Assembly: GCA_900618425.1 (NCBI GenBank)
Contig: UZAN01039779.1
Location: 13,230-77,229 of the forward strand
Source of the DNA: Echinostoma caproni
Taxonomy: Eukaryota > Platyhelminthes > Trematoda > Plagiorchiida > Echinostomatidae
Direction: 5' to 3'
DNA: 64,000 bases
Of this stretch, positions 24,758 to 36,800 are shown one piece after another (positions within the stretch are counted from its first letter, which is position 1; each line of letters begins with the position of its first letter). A program made the translations under genes and the position numbers. The notes below the pieces were generated by a model, which searched no databases, was not told where the DNA came from, and worked only from the letters and a program-made list of their open reading frames with translations.

Positions 24758-25556
24758 TCATTTTTCTATAGATGGTGCACTCTTTGAGACCAGTGAAGAC
24801 CTGCGTGTTGTACTTTTGGCTTTTGCATTGGAATACTTCATAGGTGGAAATGAGTGGGTACAGGCATCCAGCTCGTTCATGCCACTCTCGTCTAAACAAC
24901 TGTCTAGCGAAGATTTGGCACTCTCTTCATCAGATCGAATATGCTCATTAAACTGATCATCGACTTGGGAACAGTGTGAAATCATTTGACCGGATTCTAT
25001 AGGTGCAGTTTCACTTGTGATTAGAGTCACCACCAATTCCGGTTTCTTGTGCCCCACGGATACTCGAACCGGTTGAGCATCCCCTCGCTGTAGTACATCA
25101 ACCAGCTCCGTATCTGGTAATCTATCAGGGCTTGCACTGTAACTGTTGCCAAGACCAGTGCTTGTTACGTCAAAATGCTGTTTCAGGCGTTCTGAAACCG
25201 ATAAAGATGGTGCTAATGAGGGAATTTTCGTGCGGACCGGACGTCTCCGATTCGTTTGCATGGCGAGGGAATATACTTCTTTTCGGTACATGGAATGCCG
25301 TGTTTTATACAGACCCACATCAATATAATTGAAAGATTGATCGGGATTTTGCCGAGTAATCCATCGAATCACTGTGTCCTGTGCGGATTTAGGCAAACAC
25401 AGAAGGATCAGCATGAATAGTAGTATCAGCGCCAGAAATATCATCATGGCCACGAGACTGGATCGATAGTCTGTGTTGATTTCCACGGAAGGAAACCAGC
25501 TTGGTGTTTCAGTCCAATTTGTTGAATATGTGCTAATCATGTTTGGGCTTGGCCAT
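24758..25556 (-). CDS. Single-pass membrane protein, terminal coding exon (partial)
   Basis: This is the most convincing protein-coding exon of the window. A good acceptor (CTCTTTTCAG) precedes the exon; the first exon base, at 25556, completes a codon begun upstream. The frame then runs 265 residues to TGA. Residues 1-33 are a short ectodomain-like part with an N-glycosylation sequon NWT at 13-15. Residues 34-54 are a strongly hydrophobic helix (LVAMMIFLALILLFMLILLCL). About 210 residues of polar tail follow, with a basic patch TNRRRPVRTK, serine-rich stretches, an acidic segment SDEESAKSSLD and a final RRSS that could be phosphorylated. The topology is inferred: N-terminus outside, tail in the cytoplasm. 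The tail has no domain I recognise, so the gene is unidentified; it could be an adhesion or receptor-type protein. Upstream exons were not found. Confidence 0.75.
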
Positions 25557-25760
25557 CTGAAAAGAGAGTTGCAGTTATTCATTAGCCGCAAAACCAGTGT
25601 TTCGCGAATATGCAGCGGAGAATAAATGGTAACTACAAGAAAGCATTCCTTCGATTACGAGGAAAACTCAGATACAACTAAACAAGCCAACGTGTGAACT
25701 GCATATAAAGCAGTCTAACGTAATCCGGTTTTTCAACAACGTGGTACATTTGTTTAAAAT

Positions 25761-26180
25761 TTATAAATGATTTATCAACCAATTTTGTGTATTGGCCGTT
25801 ACCGTCCATGGGACATCCATTATTGCTGGGGTTACTATTTCTGCCATGCCTGAATTCTGACAGGTTGCAAACCGTAATGGTGCAGTAATCAGCGCGGTCG
25901 AATATGAATGTACATTCTCGTGGCCTACTCCTATTTCCGCGGGTATTCTCGGTTCTGAGGTTACGCTCCAGTTACAGTGTTTCTGCTTCTCTAAATCTTC
26001 ACCCGTGTGACCGTTGAGTGTTTGTTGAATCTTACATTGGACTGACTGGCTTGACATATCCTCCTTTGACCTGATTGATTGGCCGACATTTTCTGTTATC
26101 ACGCAAGCACACGCGGCATATTGATCCGCTCGGTTGTTAAAATTGAACTGTTTTACTGGTTGATGCTCCTGCTTCTCCAT
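25761..26180 (-). CDS. Possible exon upstream of the membrane-protein exon
   Basis: The minus-strand frame starts at a true ATG (26180) and gives 139 residues, rich in Gln, Glu, Asn and Lys, with several cysteines (ACACVI, VQCKI, KHCNW, ATCQN) and no signal peptide or membrane helix. It sits 204 bases upstream of the membrane exon on the same strand. However, the plausible donors in it (ACG|GTAACG, ATA|GTAACC) end in phase 0, whereas the membrane exon needs a donor leaving two bases of a codon; only a poor site, ACG|GTTTGC, fits. It may therefore belong to the gene through an unseen exon, or may be a chance frame. Confidence 0.25.
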   Translation of the reverse strand: MEKQEHQPVKQFNFNNRADQYAACACVITENVGQSIRSKEDMSSQSVQCKIQQTLNGHTGEDLEKQKHCNWSVTSEPRIPAEIGVGHENVHSYSTALITAPLRFATCQNSGMAEIVTPAIMDVPWTVTANTQNWLINHL

Positions 26181-29100
26181 CGGCCTTTGGTTAGGCTACG
26201 CACGTGTTACGAATCAACAAGGTTAGTAACCTAATTAGACCCAAAACGACAATAGTTACGTTCAGTAACCCCATCGACAGATACAACTTTCAATCGATGA
26301 GGAGCATCTTGATTGTGTTCTCGTTATTCCAAACCCGCCCTCGTTCGACAAAATGTCTCTCACTAAGAGATGACTAGGTCATCGTTTAACATAATTTTAC
26401 CCTTACTTCTTATTGCAACATAAATATGGATAAACCGATTCATACAGCATGGTAAATCGATGTTTGAGTTCACTATGTAAAGAAAATTACCTCTTGGTAT
26501 CTCAAATCCATAAGATGGTTGACACAAGCAAATTGTTTTAGGCATTGTTCAAATGTAATCAACGTTTCCCTTTCAAATAAGGTTCCTGGTGAAAATAAGA
26601 AAATAACTGAAGAACAAATCATGAACGGCATGACAAGTGAAGTGAATTTAGTTTTGAGGTAATGCCTATGAGATTTCTTTCGTACGCAGCCTCAAAAGGT
26701 AACTTGATCCCGCAGACCTGATTCCATCAACAAAGAATGTTGACTTCAGCAGACATAACCTGGAACGCATTTTTAAGTTTTTCAGCTAGTGCTAGACACA
26801 AACATTGTGCACTACTTCGACCTTATATAACATACTTTTCTATAAAAAATGGCTTGGGGAATGTCTCTTTTGGGTACAATGCGAGGCCAATATTTCCCCC
26901 ACCCCATTCATTATCATAGGCTTCCTTCGTCCTAAGCGTCGCATCCACTTTCGCTCTTCCGGTTTATTGAATCGTATTCACATGTATTTTTCCGACGCTA
27001 CGTGCACACGTTTCTTTTCCGTTTTCCTACTTTGATTTCCATCATCGCGTGATTCCTTGTGTTATTCATAGCCTATGCTTGTCTAATGATTGTTGTCCAT
27101 AGCCATTGACCGTGTGCGTGTATCTATCGGTTGCATCAGTATCATCCAATGATAATATTTGACCAATGTATGACCCCCGCATTGTTGTGTCACTGCCTCA
27201 GCCCATGTTTGTTCCCTTCCCTGGCATTTTGGGTATAATCGTTGGCTCTCACTTTGCGAGATGAACAGCGTTAGATATTTAGTGTTGTGAAAAAGTTCAA
27301 CGATTTACTCAGGAGAACTAGCAAGCCAGCTCATCAAATCGGAGTCGTTTAAACATTGCATGAAATTGGGCTGAACGTAACGGTTAGGCAAGTGACCTAG
27401 AGGCCAACATTTATTCCTTATTCCCTCGTGGCTTATCCTCAATGGCTTGCAGTGCTAGTGATATAATATTTGGTAAATTATCGGCAGGTTTGACCGTAAT
27501 CAAGCAAAATAATTATTCCTTTTATTACGCATTCGATAGTATGTACTCAATATACATACATTTTGGAATACTTTCATAAGGAAAAATTGATTCTGTCTCT
27601 CTTTCTCCGCTTGTGTGATCAATAAAATTTCCTAAATAATTTATTCAACTACGAAGGTTTTTCCATCACTGGATAGATAATATTTATTCGGTAGCAATAA
27701 ACCCTGCATCCAAATGTGATGTCTAGTTACAAACAATCGTAAAAACACCACCGGGAGAGGAAAGCTACAATACAACGTAAGCATATATATATAACTCTGA
27801 GCTCTGAGCTTAACCACCCGAAGCACTCGACAAACACTGAACCTCGACCACGGAGTCCATCCAAATCCCAATAAAACATGGCGGATTCTGGCATACCATA
27901 AAAGCACAAACGAAGGATATATCCGAACTTGATCGCTTTGCTGGACGCCTAAGGAACCATTATTCCGGATGCCAAATATGACAGTGAAATCCAATAAACT
28001 TCAGCTGATAACGAGTCTGAGGAATGTCCGCGACAATTGATTGGCGGGACAGTGTAAAGAGATGTAAAAGTATGCGGTCTTTAGTAACAGATTCACTCTT
28101 TGCAGTCTAATAAGGAATATGGGTCGAAGATAATGGTGTCTCAATGAGGTAAGTAAAGGGTGCGACAGATATAATTTTAGTATCTACATAATAAGTGTTG
28201 AGTATTTTATAAACCTCCAGAGGCCACAAACTCTAAACGAACTTACCGGGTTCGCTTTGGAACTATTCCAGTTGGTTTATATGGAGACATATCATTCAAC
28301 TATTTAAGTCATCTTTATATGTGATATACCAACATCTGCTCGTCAAGTGGATGTGAGCTGGGAGTTCCAAACCGTTATTCGTATTGAAGTATTATCAGCT
28401 AACAAAGTACGCTCTATCCTACTGTGCACGTCATAACCAGGTGTAGGCTGAATCAAAATTGTGTCGCACGTTGGCCCACTTTGTGGAACAGGTTCCACCT
28501 GTTACTGGATCAAAAAATATTAAGTGCTCTGCCTTTATAACTATAAGTACTCGCTTGACGCATTACTGAAAAAACATCTTGTACGTTTATCCGATTCTAG
28601 TTGCGGATCATCAAATATTCTAGAGGTGGACTTGCCAAATACATTACCGAGTGAAAAGAGTTCTGGAAACTACTTTTTTCTAATATCTACGGGATGTCCT
28701 CTTTCTTTTCATTTATATAGGTATAATGTGTCATTGATCTAATCAACACAAATAATTAATTCAATGTATCCCATAATTGCTGCATTCAATAAATATCTTT
28801 GATTAGTACTGGTTGCCTTTTTCATCGCACATGAACGTCCTTCCATCTCCATTCACTTGTAGCTGCAGAATTGCTTAAACCTTTTGAACAAGGATTTTAA
28901 TTTAACCAACACGGAGTTAAGCAGCCGCTGGATCTAAGAGGCTGTGCCCAAACAAATGGGATGCAGCTGTAGTCACTCCAGAACGCATTCCATCTTTTAA
29001 ATTTTATAGTCTGTGATTTTGTTCCGTATAAGTTATTCAAATTATTCGGTGGAATAGTGATTAGGCATGAGAAATAGTAAAATGGTAATAAAGAAATAGG

Positions 29101-30224
29101 TACATGCAAAGTTGTTCTCCCTTTATCATTCACAGTGAAAGTTAGTGGGAATTTTCGTTTAAGCCTGAAGCAAACCATTAATGTGAGTCGAGTTCTAAAT
29201 AATTCGGATAATCACATGAACTATATTTGTGGAATACTTGGAATCCGTGTGATTTGCATCCTATTTCGCTCATTGAAATCTAAAATGGGCTTGAAATACT
29301 TTAGACCCTTCATCAAAAGTAAATTCACTCGGCAGATGTCGTTTCCTCTCTTTTGGAGATTAAATTGTATCTGGACCATGCAGCATAAAACAACTCTTAT
29401 TCGTTCCTAACTCGCTTCGAACTGAGCGGAATTTTGCTTTTCTTGTCCGCAGTCTTTTGACACGAATTGTATTAGATTCCCTGAAAGTGACCTCGACATT
29501 GAACGCTTGTATCGTTCTCCCCATTTGTATAGTGTTGGACTAGTATGTTTGTAGACTGATCACATCTTTGGTAGTGAAAGTATTAGTTTTCCTTTAGTTT
29601 TTACCACCCTGCAAATCTGTTCTTCACCCGTCTATCATAATTCACTATTAGTCGATCACATAATCCCATGAGAGTTGTATTGGTGACCGTGATTTGTAGT
29701 TACCATCGGTCAAACTGTCGGGCTAACCTATTCCATTTTATTGGCTACACAAATGACCGTGTATGGCCATGGAAAAAATAGTTCGTAATCGTGTAAATTG
29801 TTGAGTAAGAATGTACAGATGAAAGAAATCTGTTGTGAAGTTAGGGGATTCTATTTAAAAGCTGGTCCAAATGATGATTTTTTTGTTCTTGACCTCACAC
29901 CGTTCATTCGTTTCACATTGATTACTCTCCTCTTTGTTCTTTCGAGAAGCACCAAAGGGTTTCACAGCAGTGAAATAGTTAGACAACTGTTTTTTAAATT
30001 TGTATCGTATTTTTATTTGTATAAATTTTGCAAACTGGGATATGCTTACATTTCAGTGAAAAATTGTACACCGTTCGCCACAATGGAGAAAATATAGAAG
30101 TATAGACAGATGCAATAGAACGCTGTATAAAAAAAATGTCTCCAAAATTCTATTCCGTCAGTCAAAGATTGACGAAATTCATTTATAACTCGTTCCTTGT
30201 TAGTCAACATGTAAGCCAGATACG
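26181..30224. other. Non-coding stretch, no recognised gene
   Basis: Frames in both strands are short and motif-free. Part of it may be upstream intron or promoter of the minus-strand membrane-protein gene. No repeat of the families named elsewhere was found. Confidence 0.45.
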
Positions 30225-31090
30225 GTACAGCGCATTTTAGAAAAAATATTTATTCGGGAGGGTAGGTACCGATAAGAGGAACGAGTGATTGAGTGGGGGT
30301 GACGAAAAGATAAGTCAAAATGCAAAGGATGGGAAAGGGCGTTCAGAATCTTACTGGCAAAAGCCATGCAAAACTTCATATGAGGATTATTAAGTTATGT
30401 GAATAATGAGTCAGCAGAAATTAAAGATGCACGGCTTAGTATAAATAATCCTTGATTGATAGTTTTAAAGTAATCTTTCAATAGCTCGGGAAACACTACA
30501 TAGGATCAGAAAAGTAAAAGAGAACAAAACGTGTTGGGGAGTGCGAAATTGTCCGAGCTTTCGGAGCTGAAAAGCGAGGAGCCGAACTGCTCCAATACAA
30601 TTCTGAATGTGCGTCCACCACCGGAGCTTATCATCGTTGGTAACACCCAGATATTTGGCTGAAGTCAATCTAGACCAGAGGTTACTTATAAGGTTACAGG
30701 CACTTGGATGTGTTATGAATAATGTCAGACTTGTTTGAAAACCGTTCGATCCAGGACAGATTGTCAGTTAAGGAAGAAAATTTCGAAGAAGAAACGGTCT
30801 GACATAAAGCGACTTTGTCAGCATACGCTTGGATTTGAGCATTGTGTGGAACTGAAAGATCACTGATGAAGCGGCGAAAAGATACGGAGAGAGGACAGCA
30901 CCCTAAAGCACACCAGGATTATTGGCTATAAGACTTGAGGTATTTCTGCCCAGCTTTGTGCACTGGATTCTTTCACTCTTTCTTTCAATCAGAAAGCCAT
31001 GAAAGCAGCTGTCTCGGGGTGCCAAAAGCTTCAAGCTTAACAAGGACAGAAGACCGGGAGGAGGCTGCCCATCTGTGGGGATATGACGGC
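30225..31090 (-). mobile_element. 5'-truncated CR1/jockey-like LINE, degenerate
   Basis: Reading the minus strand from 31090 down: a segment with EAFGTPRQLLSWLSD (thumb side of reverse transcriptase, LxxxGxxxxLLxWLxxxL pattern), then ALGCCPLSVSFRRFISDLS standing for the GVxQGxVLSPxLFxxFIxDL core in a shifted frame, then HNAQIQAYADKVALC, where the catalytic YADD is YADK (30825-30814). Next comes SAKYLGVTNDDKLRWWTHI (family KYLGVTIDxxLxWxxHI) and FQLRKLGQFRTPQHVLF at 30668-30465. A decayed tail with a proline-rich HPH-type stretch follows to about 30225. Multiple stops and frameshifts make it inactive. It is the 3' half of an element, as expected from incomplete reverse transcription. Confidence 0.85.
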
Positions 31091-32400
31091 TGTCTTTATT
31101 TTACTTTATAGTAGAAAACAAATGCCTTTGAATCGAGACAAAGCTGTCGATTTGAGCTACAGGCACAAAATGAACTCAATTAACTGTTAGATTAAAAAGG
31201 ATTTGTATTCCTGTTAGTTATAAATCAATGAGTGTTGTTTAGTCAGTCTATCTGTTAGTGTTCGAGCAAGTCCTCAAGCGAAAAGATTAATTTGTATCCG
31301 CTCTACTGATCGCCCAACGAGAAATTTATTACATTCAATTATCATTCATTCTACAAACTGGTGAAAAAAGCATCCAAAACTCACCAATTACTACTAGGAA
31401 AAATAACAACATTTAGGTTTTGCTGTGACCAGGTAAAACGAACGTAGCGTTTATATTTAGTTGTTGTACACATGGCACCATTCCGCTGTTCTGACCTAAC
31501 TTAAAATTTGCCAGATGTTTGTGTTAGTTTTTATTTTGCTCAACTGGATTAAATGAATATAGATCGAACTCATTCGACCTATATGGTCGAATTAATGAAC
31601 AGTAAAAAAGGTTGGCGAGGGGAAAGTGATTTTGCAGTGGTTTTTGAAATTGAACACACAGAGGAGGCATGTTACTCGGGATGCCATAAAATGCTCCCAC
31701 TCATTCATTCACCATATGGTTGACTGGGAATAGTAAAATACATCGTGTTTTGCACGCACTGACATTTTCATGGGTAAACACAAATGGGTCGATTGAACTT
31801 TGAGACTGTTGTCATTGTGCCTCACTGTCCATTCAACCGTTGTGAATGGAGTCCTAAATTTGGTTGGCTACAGTGATTGTTTGTTCGAAAGATGCCGTAA
31901 CTGTAGGCGTATATCACGAGACAAGTGGCTATTGAGCACGTTGCGCCGGTAGCCATGTAAAACGAATAAGAATTTCGCATTATTGATCAATTTTGAGAAA
32001 GAAGATTTTCTCGATTAGATGACCAAATCACTACCATCAAATTACTTTAAAAGTGAAGTAACAAAGCGCAGTGCTAATAAACTGTGATGTCTGTAATCAG
32101 CATGGAGAAAAATGTCTTGAGGAGAATGAAAAATTATTAAAAATAGTTAGGTGATTTGTATACATCATTTTATGGCTATATATACTTTCAGCCACACCTA
32201 ACTCTATCTTTCACATAATTAGTCGACAGATTTATGTGGCTTATGTGTGAAGGTGTTTCTGTTCCATTATTTTAAATCACCGTTTTGTTTGTCATTTAGT
32301 GAAGATGTTAGGAAATAATAAATCGTAACTTATATTGGGCAGGTACTCCCTGGTACTTATTCAAACATGATTTCTTTGACATGGAACATTTGTATACTGT
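31091..32400. other. Non-coding stretch, no recognised gene
   Basis: No open frame of note and no recognised repeat. Part may be the worn 5' continuation of the LINE just before it, but no motif supports this. Confidence 0.4.
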
Positions 32401-32434
32401 CCGGGGGGAGGGGGGGGGTTTGGGGGGAGGAGGT
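32401..32434 (+). other. G-quadruplex-forming G tract
   Basis: The plus strand has G6, A, G9, TTT, G6, A, GG, A, GG within 34 bases. The G9 run can supply two tracts, so four tracts of three or more G with very short loops are available. This is far above what an AT-rich background gives. No gene is recognised next to it, so a role in transcription is not shown; it may also be a site of replication stalling or sequencing error. Confidence 0.8.
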
Positions 32435-33620
32435 TCCGTCAATTGAGTATCCGGGCTGTTAGTAGTGATAGATTAACATACCAAGGATGCGAACCAGTTA
32501 ATTGGAGTGGTCTAGTAAACTGCCTTGATCATTCACTTTTGTTTACACCTAGTAGGGAAAACATAAAAATAACCCTCACTACGATGTTTCGCAATGACGA
32601 ATCTGATTCAGTGTCAAAAATCTACTCATACCGCATCAGTTTGATTATCCGTATGACCCCCGCAGCTTAGGTGTTTTGGAATCGGGGAATTGTGTATCGT
32701 TATATTCGCGAATACACCGTAAAAGGTACTAGTCTGGAACATGAGGAACATATTGACATAGTTATTAACGAATTTAAAAAAGTGTAATCCATTTGGTGCA
32801 GTTCTTTGTTTGAAGTGACATTGTCTTGTAAATGTTTTGCATACTCCCATCATTGAGCTTTCATCAATCATATACTTCTGTGTTTTTACTGCTCTGAAAT
32901 CCCCTCAAATCATGGGAAGAATAATTTACGTCCCGCAGTCTTGACAGATCATTCTCGAGTATTGCACCAGAAGTAGTTCGCAATCTTTCTTATATTCCTA
33001 ACTGTCAACTGCCTTAGCTTGCACCAAAGAAATTCGGATCGTACAAATGGTTTTCTTTTTGAAACACTTGGATTAAACGTGCTCTGTTCAATAAACTTCT
33101 TAGGAGCATTTCATTTCTTTGGTCATATTTTGGTGATCACTTCTTGTTTTAGCAAACTTATTGTTCTGTTCTGAACTGTTCTAAACTGATAAGGTTTAAG
33201 CTGAATAGATCGGGTTTGTTGTTCCTAATATGCAATACCAGTTTTTACTAAGAAGTCATTATATGCATGTGAATTGTCGCCTACCAATTTAAAGACAAAA
33301 CACAGTATTTTGCAGAAACAAAACGCAAAGCAAGAACTACTTCACGAATACAAAGCTGGCTTTTTGGGCACGGAATCTTGCTAGAACCTCTAGAACGGTT
33401 AAAGTTCGAAGAAGAAAAGGACGTCATTGATAGGCGCGTTTTATAGAACAGTCCCAATTATGACTTCTCCATGACCCTGAATCTTTAAGACTATTGTATC
33501 ACATGCATAAATGGTAGTATCACCTGGTGATCACCTGGGTGATTGAGTTTCTGGCGGTATTGGTTCGATAAATGAACAAGTGCAGCGCGTCAGCGCGGTG
33601 TGATGCATTTGCTTTGCCAT
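32435..33620. other. Non-coding stretch with small palindromes
   Basis: A short palindrome ATCACCTGGTGAT lies at 33519-33531 and overlaps a second imperfect one (33530-33543). No gene or recognised repeat. Confidence 0.4.
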
Positions 33621-33642
33621 GTTGATATATTGTTGATATATT
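33621..33642. repeat. Two tandem 11-bp units
   Basis: GTTGATATATT occurs twice in a row. It is short and of no evident function. Confidence 0.8.
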
Positions 33643-33680
33643 GTTAGACTAAAACGTGAAACTAGGTTAGATAGCTTATT

Positions 33681-33842
33681 TTGGGCACTTGGGTTCCCTT
33701 CCAACAATCCTCTCGGAAGACGTATTCGCAATTATTGGCAACTGGACTAATCGTTACAATTTACTTCGCTGTACTCCTTTGTTTTATAATTGTTTCATTA
33801 ACTACAACTCTGACTAGACGTTTATTGTCATACGTAAATCAG
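33681..33842 (+). CDS. Possible exon encoding a membrane helix
   Basis: The plus frame encodes LLATGLIVTIYFAVLLCFI, a good membrane-helix candidate, followed by a basic TRRLLSYVNQ and then a near-perfect donor CAG|GTAAGA at 33842/33843, in phase 0. Upstream, no strong acceptor is seen, and the left edge given is only where the open frame begins to be used (a TTG, not ATG). Candidate downstream acceptors near 34070 and 34137 give early stops in phase 0. A donor this good is expected by chance once or twice in a window of this size, so the exon is unproven. Confidence 0.2.
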
Positions 33843-36800
33843 GTAAGATATGCAAACTTTCCCTCTCCACTAATCGCATTTCCATGTTTTTATTTAATGA
33901 AGAAACAATCTAGGATATCTGTTTTTAAGATGATACTTTTATTAACATTTACAGTAATCATCATGTTACCCGCCAATCCTTTAAATTCGTGATTCTATTT
34001 ATTGTGTTCTGCTCGGTGACCATCAACCCATCATTCTAATTTCCGAGAACTTAAGGTTTATTTTATCCAGGAATCAAAATGACTGGATGTTTTTATCGTA
34101 TCTGGTTAAATTTTCCCATTTATTACACTGCATCAGGACGGGATCTCACTTGCTTGGTAATACGATTCGACACACCAAGGTTCATTTATGCAATCTACAT
34201 GAAAAACATTTTACAAATTTGCATGCCAATGGAAAGCCTAAAACACTTTACGTAGCATCTGCGACAGCCAGATGTAAACCTCACTGGGTAAGGCAATAAA
34301 TTATATTAGATTTGTGTCCGATGGATGGCCAAGAGTCAACAATGGTCCTTTGAGGAGTACTTGTTTTGGTCGCACATTAGTGTGCACAAAACATTTATAG
34401 TGAAATTCCCATAATTATTAATACGTAATCCATAATGTAATAAATGGGTTCTACTGAATACGAGTGCACCTAAAGTATACAGCATTTGATAAGGGCGCCA
34501 ACGAGTGGGTTAACAATGACAGCATGTTCTGCAACCAGAAATCATTTCCAGCAAAATACGTCATCTGTTTGTAATAAATCCTGCTTATCTTTTGAGGTTC
34601 CGTCAAGTGGAGTAGATGAAAGTTTCACTCAATAATGCAATTATCTGGTTAAATTGCACCTTACGGTATAAGTTGTTTCTGTTGAGCAGAACACATTTTA
34701 GCTTCAAATCCCTTCAAGCATTGACTGTAAAAGTGAATGAAACAAATTCACAAATATCAGAATTCAATGTGAATGACAAGTAAATGCTTTTGAAATCAAT
34801 GGGACTGTGATGGCGTCTTGCAGCATATTATGTTGGAAATGCAAGTTATTTGTTCCAAAGAAAAGCAGTTTCATTACCAAGTGAAAACGCTACAAATTTC
34901 AAAGAAATACGTACCGCGAAAGCGTTTATTATACTCCGCAATTTTTCGAGCAAATGGAGTATAATGTTTGTAGAAGGAAATCAGTCAAACAGCGCAGTGC
35001 TCCCACACTGCTGCTATAGAGATACTCTAACCGACAAAACATTCTCCATGGTCATTCACAGTGATTTATAATTCCTGATTTTTGTGAACCTCACATTCGG
35101 TGCAGAACAACGTTTTGCAGAAATATCTGAGCATATAATCCGTGAATTTAGTATGTGGTATAATTTTACTATTTTGCTTGTAACAACAGCAACGTAATCG
35201 CAATAAATTATATGAAGTTCACGGTGGTTTATGGTGCTGATAAAACCAACTTATGAAAACAAAACTAATCAATGCAATTAAAAATCCAAACAGCTCAATG
35301 CAACCATTCAATAAAATAGAATCCGATTATAGTGCTATTTTTCATTTAGAAACGTTGTCGATTTTATCTTTGAGTAAGAACGTCTTTTGGTTTTCTTTTA
35401 TTCAATTGCTCGTCTTTTCTGGTAATAAAAGCATTTGAAATATGCACATCTGGGTAGGCACTCCTTGGTTAACTGCTGTTTGGTTCGGGTAATGCAAACA
35501 GTGAAGAACACATCCGTCTACCCACGCACCGAAAAACGCACGCATTCTATCACGAAAATTGGAAAATATCCAAATGATATCTGCTCTCTTATTCCTTCAA
35601 CCCTCTCGGCTGTGTTCGAATAATTCAGAACAACGAGACTTCATAAGATGGCAATAAATCTTGACCCATTTAAACATCCCTCCCCGCCAAAGCCCATTTG
35701 TTTGTCGTAGTCGGAAACAGGAACTGCTGCATTCGCTCAATCTCTAAGAATCCCATTCCCTGATTGATGGCGTTGTGGATGTTAAATGGTTTTGCCATCA
35801 GCGTATCCCAAAACTATGTAGGGGTTGAGGGTTTGGTTTTTGGAAAGGTTGGAAGTGCTAATTTAGCAACAAATAATTTGGTGCAATACGGGCAGCCTAG
35901 AAGAAGGATTAACAGTAATGTATTGTTGACAACCACACAAACAAGCAAGACAACGGTGCATCAAACGTCAGGTGCCTGAAAGTGTTCGGTCTTTCAAACG
36001 GTCAAATGCATCACATCTTAAAAGGCTGGCTGTACTGGTAAATTTTATATCTAATTGAACCTAATGTCAATCGCCTATCGTAACTTATCTGTATTTGTCT
36101 GCAGCATTTCTGGATTCACGCATTGCTGTCTTCTTCGAAACAACTTGGGTCAGACAGTTCTTATTGATCATATGCTAGCGATCTATATTTTAATGAAGCA
36201 AATGCAAGTTTTATAACAGGAAAGCATCCCAAGTGTTGTACATTACGTATACTCATTGGAAAAATTATTTTGTTTTCGATAAAAGGGGGAAAATGAACTT
36301 CGATTGATTAACTCATACATCAACATCCATGGATTCCATTGTAACAGNNNNNCAGGTTTTACAATCCCCGTAACGCTAAAATAAACAATTAAACATTGTC
36401 AATGGTGTCCATCGCATCAACATTGACACCGATTCCTTCTTTATATGATCGCCTTCATCGAAAATGCCACATGCCGGATATGTTGGTTTTTATAAGCATG
36501 GAACACAGAAGTTCTCTCGGTCTCTTTGCCGCTTTATGTATATGAGGCAAACTAATTTTTCGTTCTATGTAATTTGTGCATCACAATGCTAGTCTCCCCG
36601 ATGAAGCTGAGTCGGCTTTAGCGAACATCGTGTTTCTTCTCTACAATTTTCATTGTAACAGCCGGAAAACGATATACTACTGTACACCATTGTGAAAAAA
36701 TTCCTAACTCACATCAGCTGGAAGATAGTGGATTTAGTTGATTCCAGTTCCAGTGTTGATCTTTTCTTTTTCTTTTTCCGATACTCTGGCCCCGTACCGG

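Noticed and set aside
33519..33543. Overlapping ATCACC/GGTGAT palindromes as an operator
   Set aside because: Too short, eukaryotic context, and no gene nearby.
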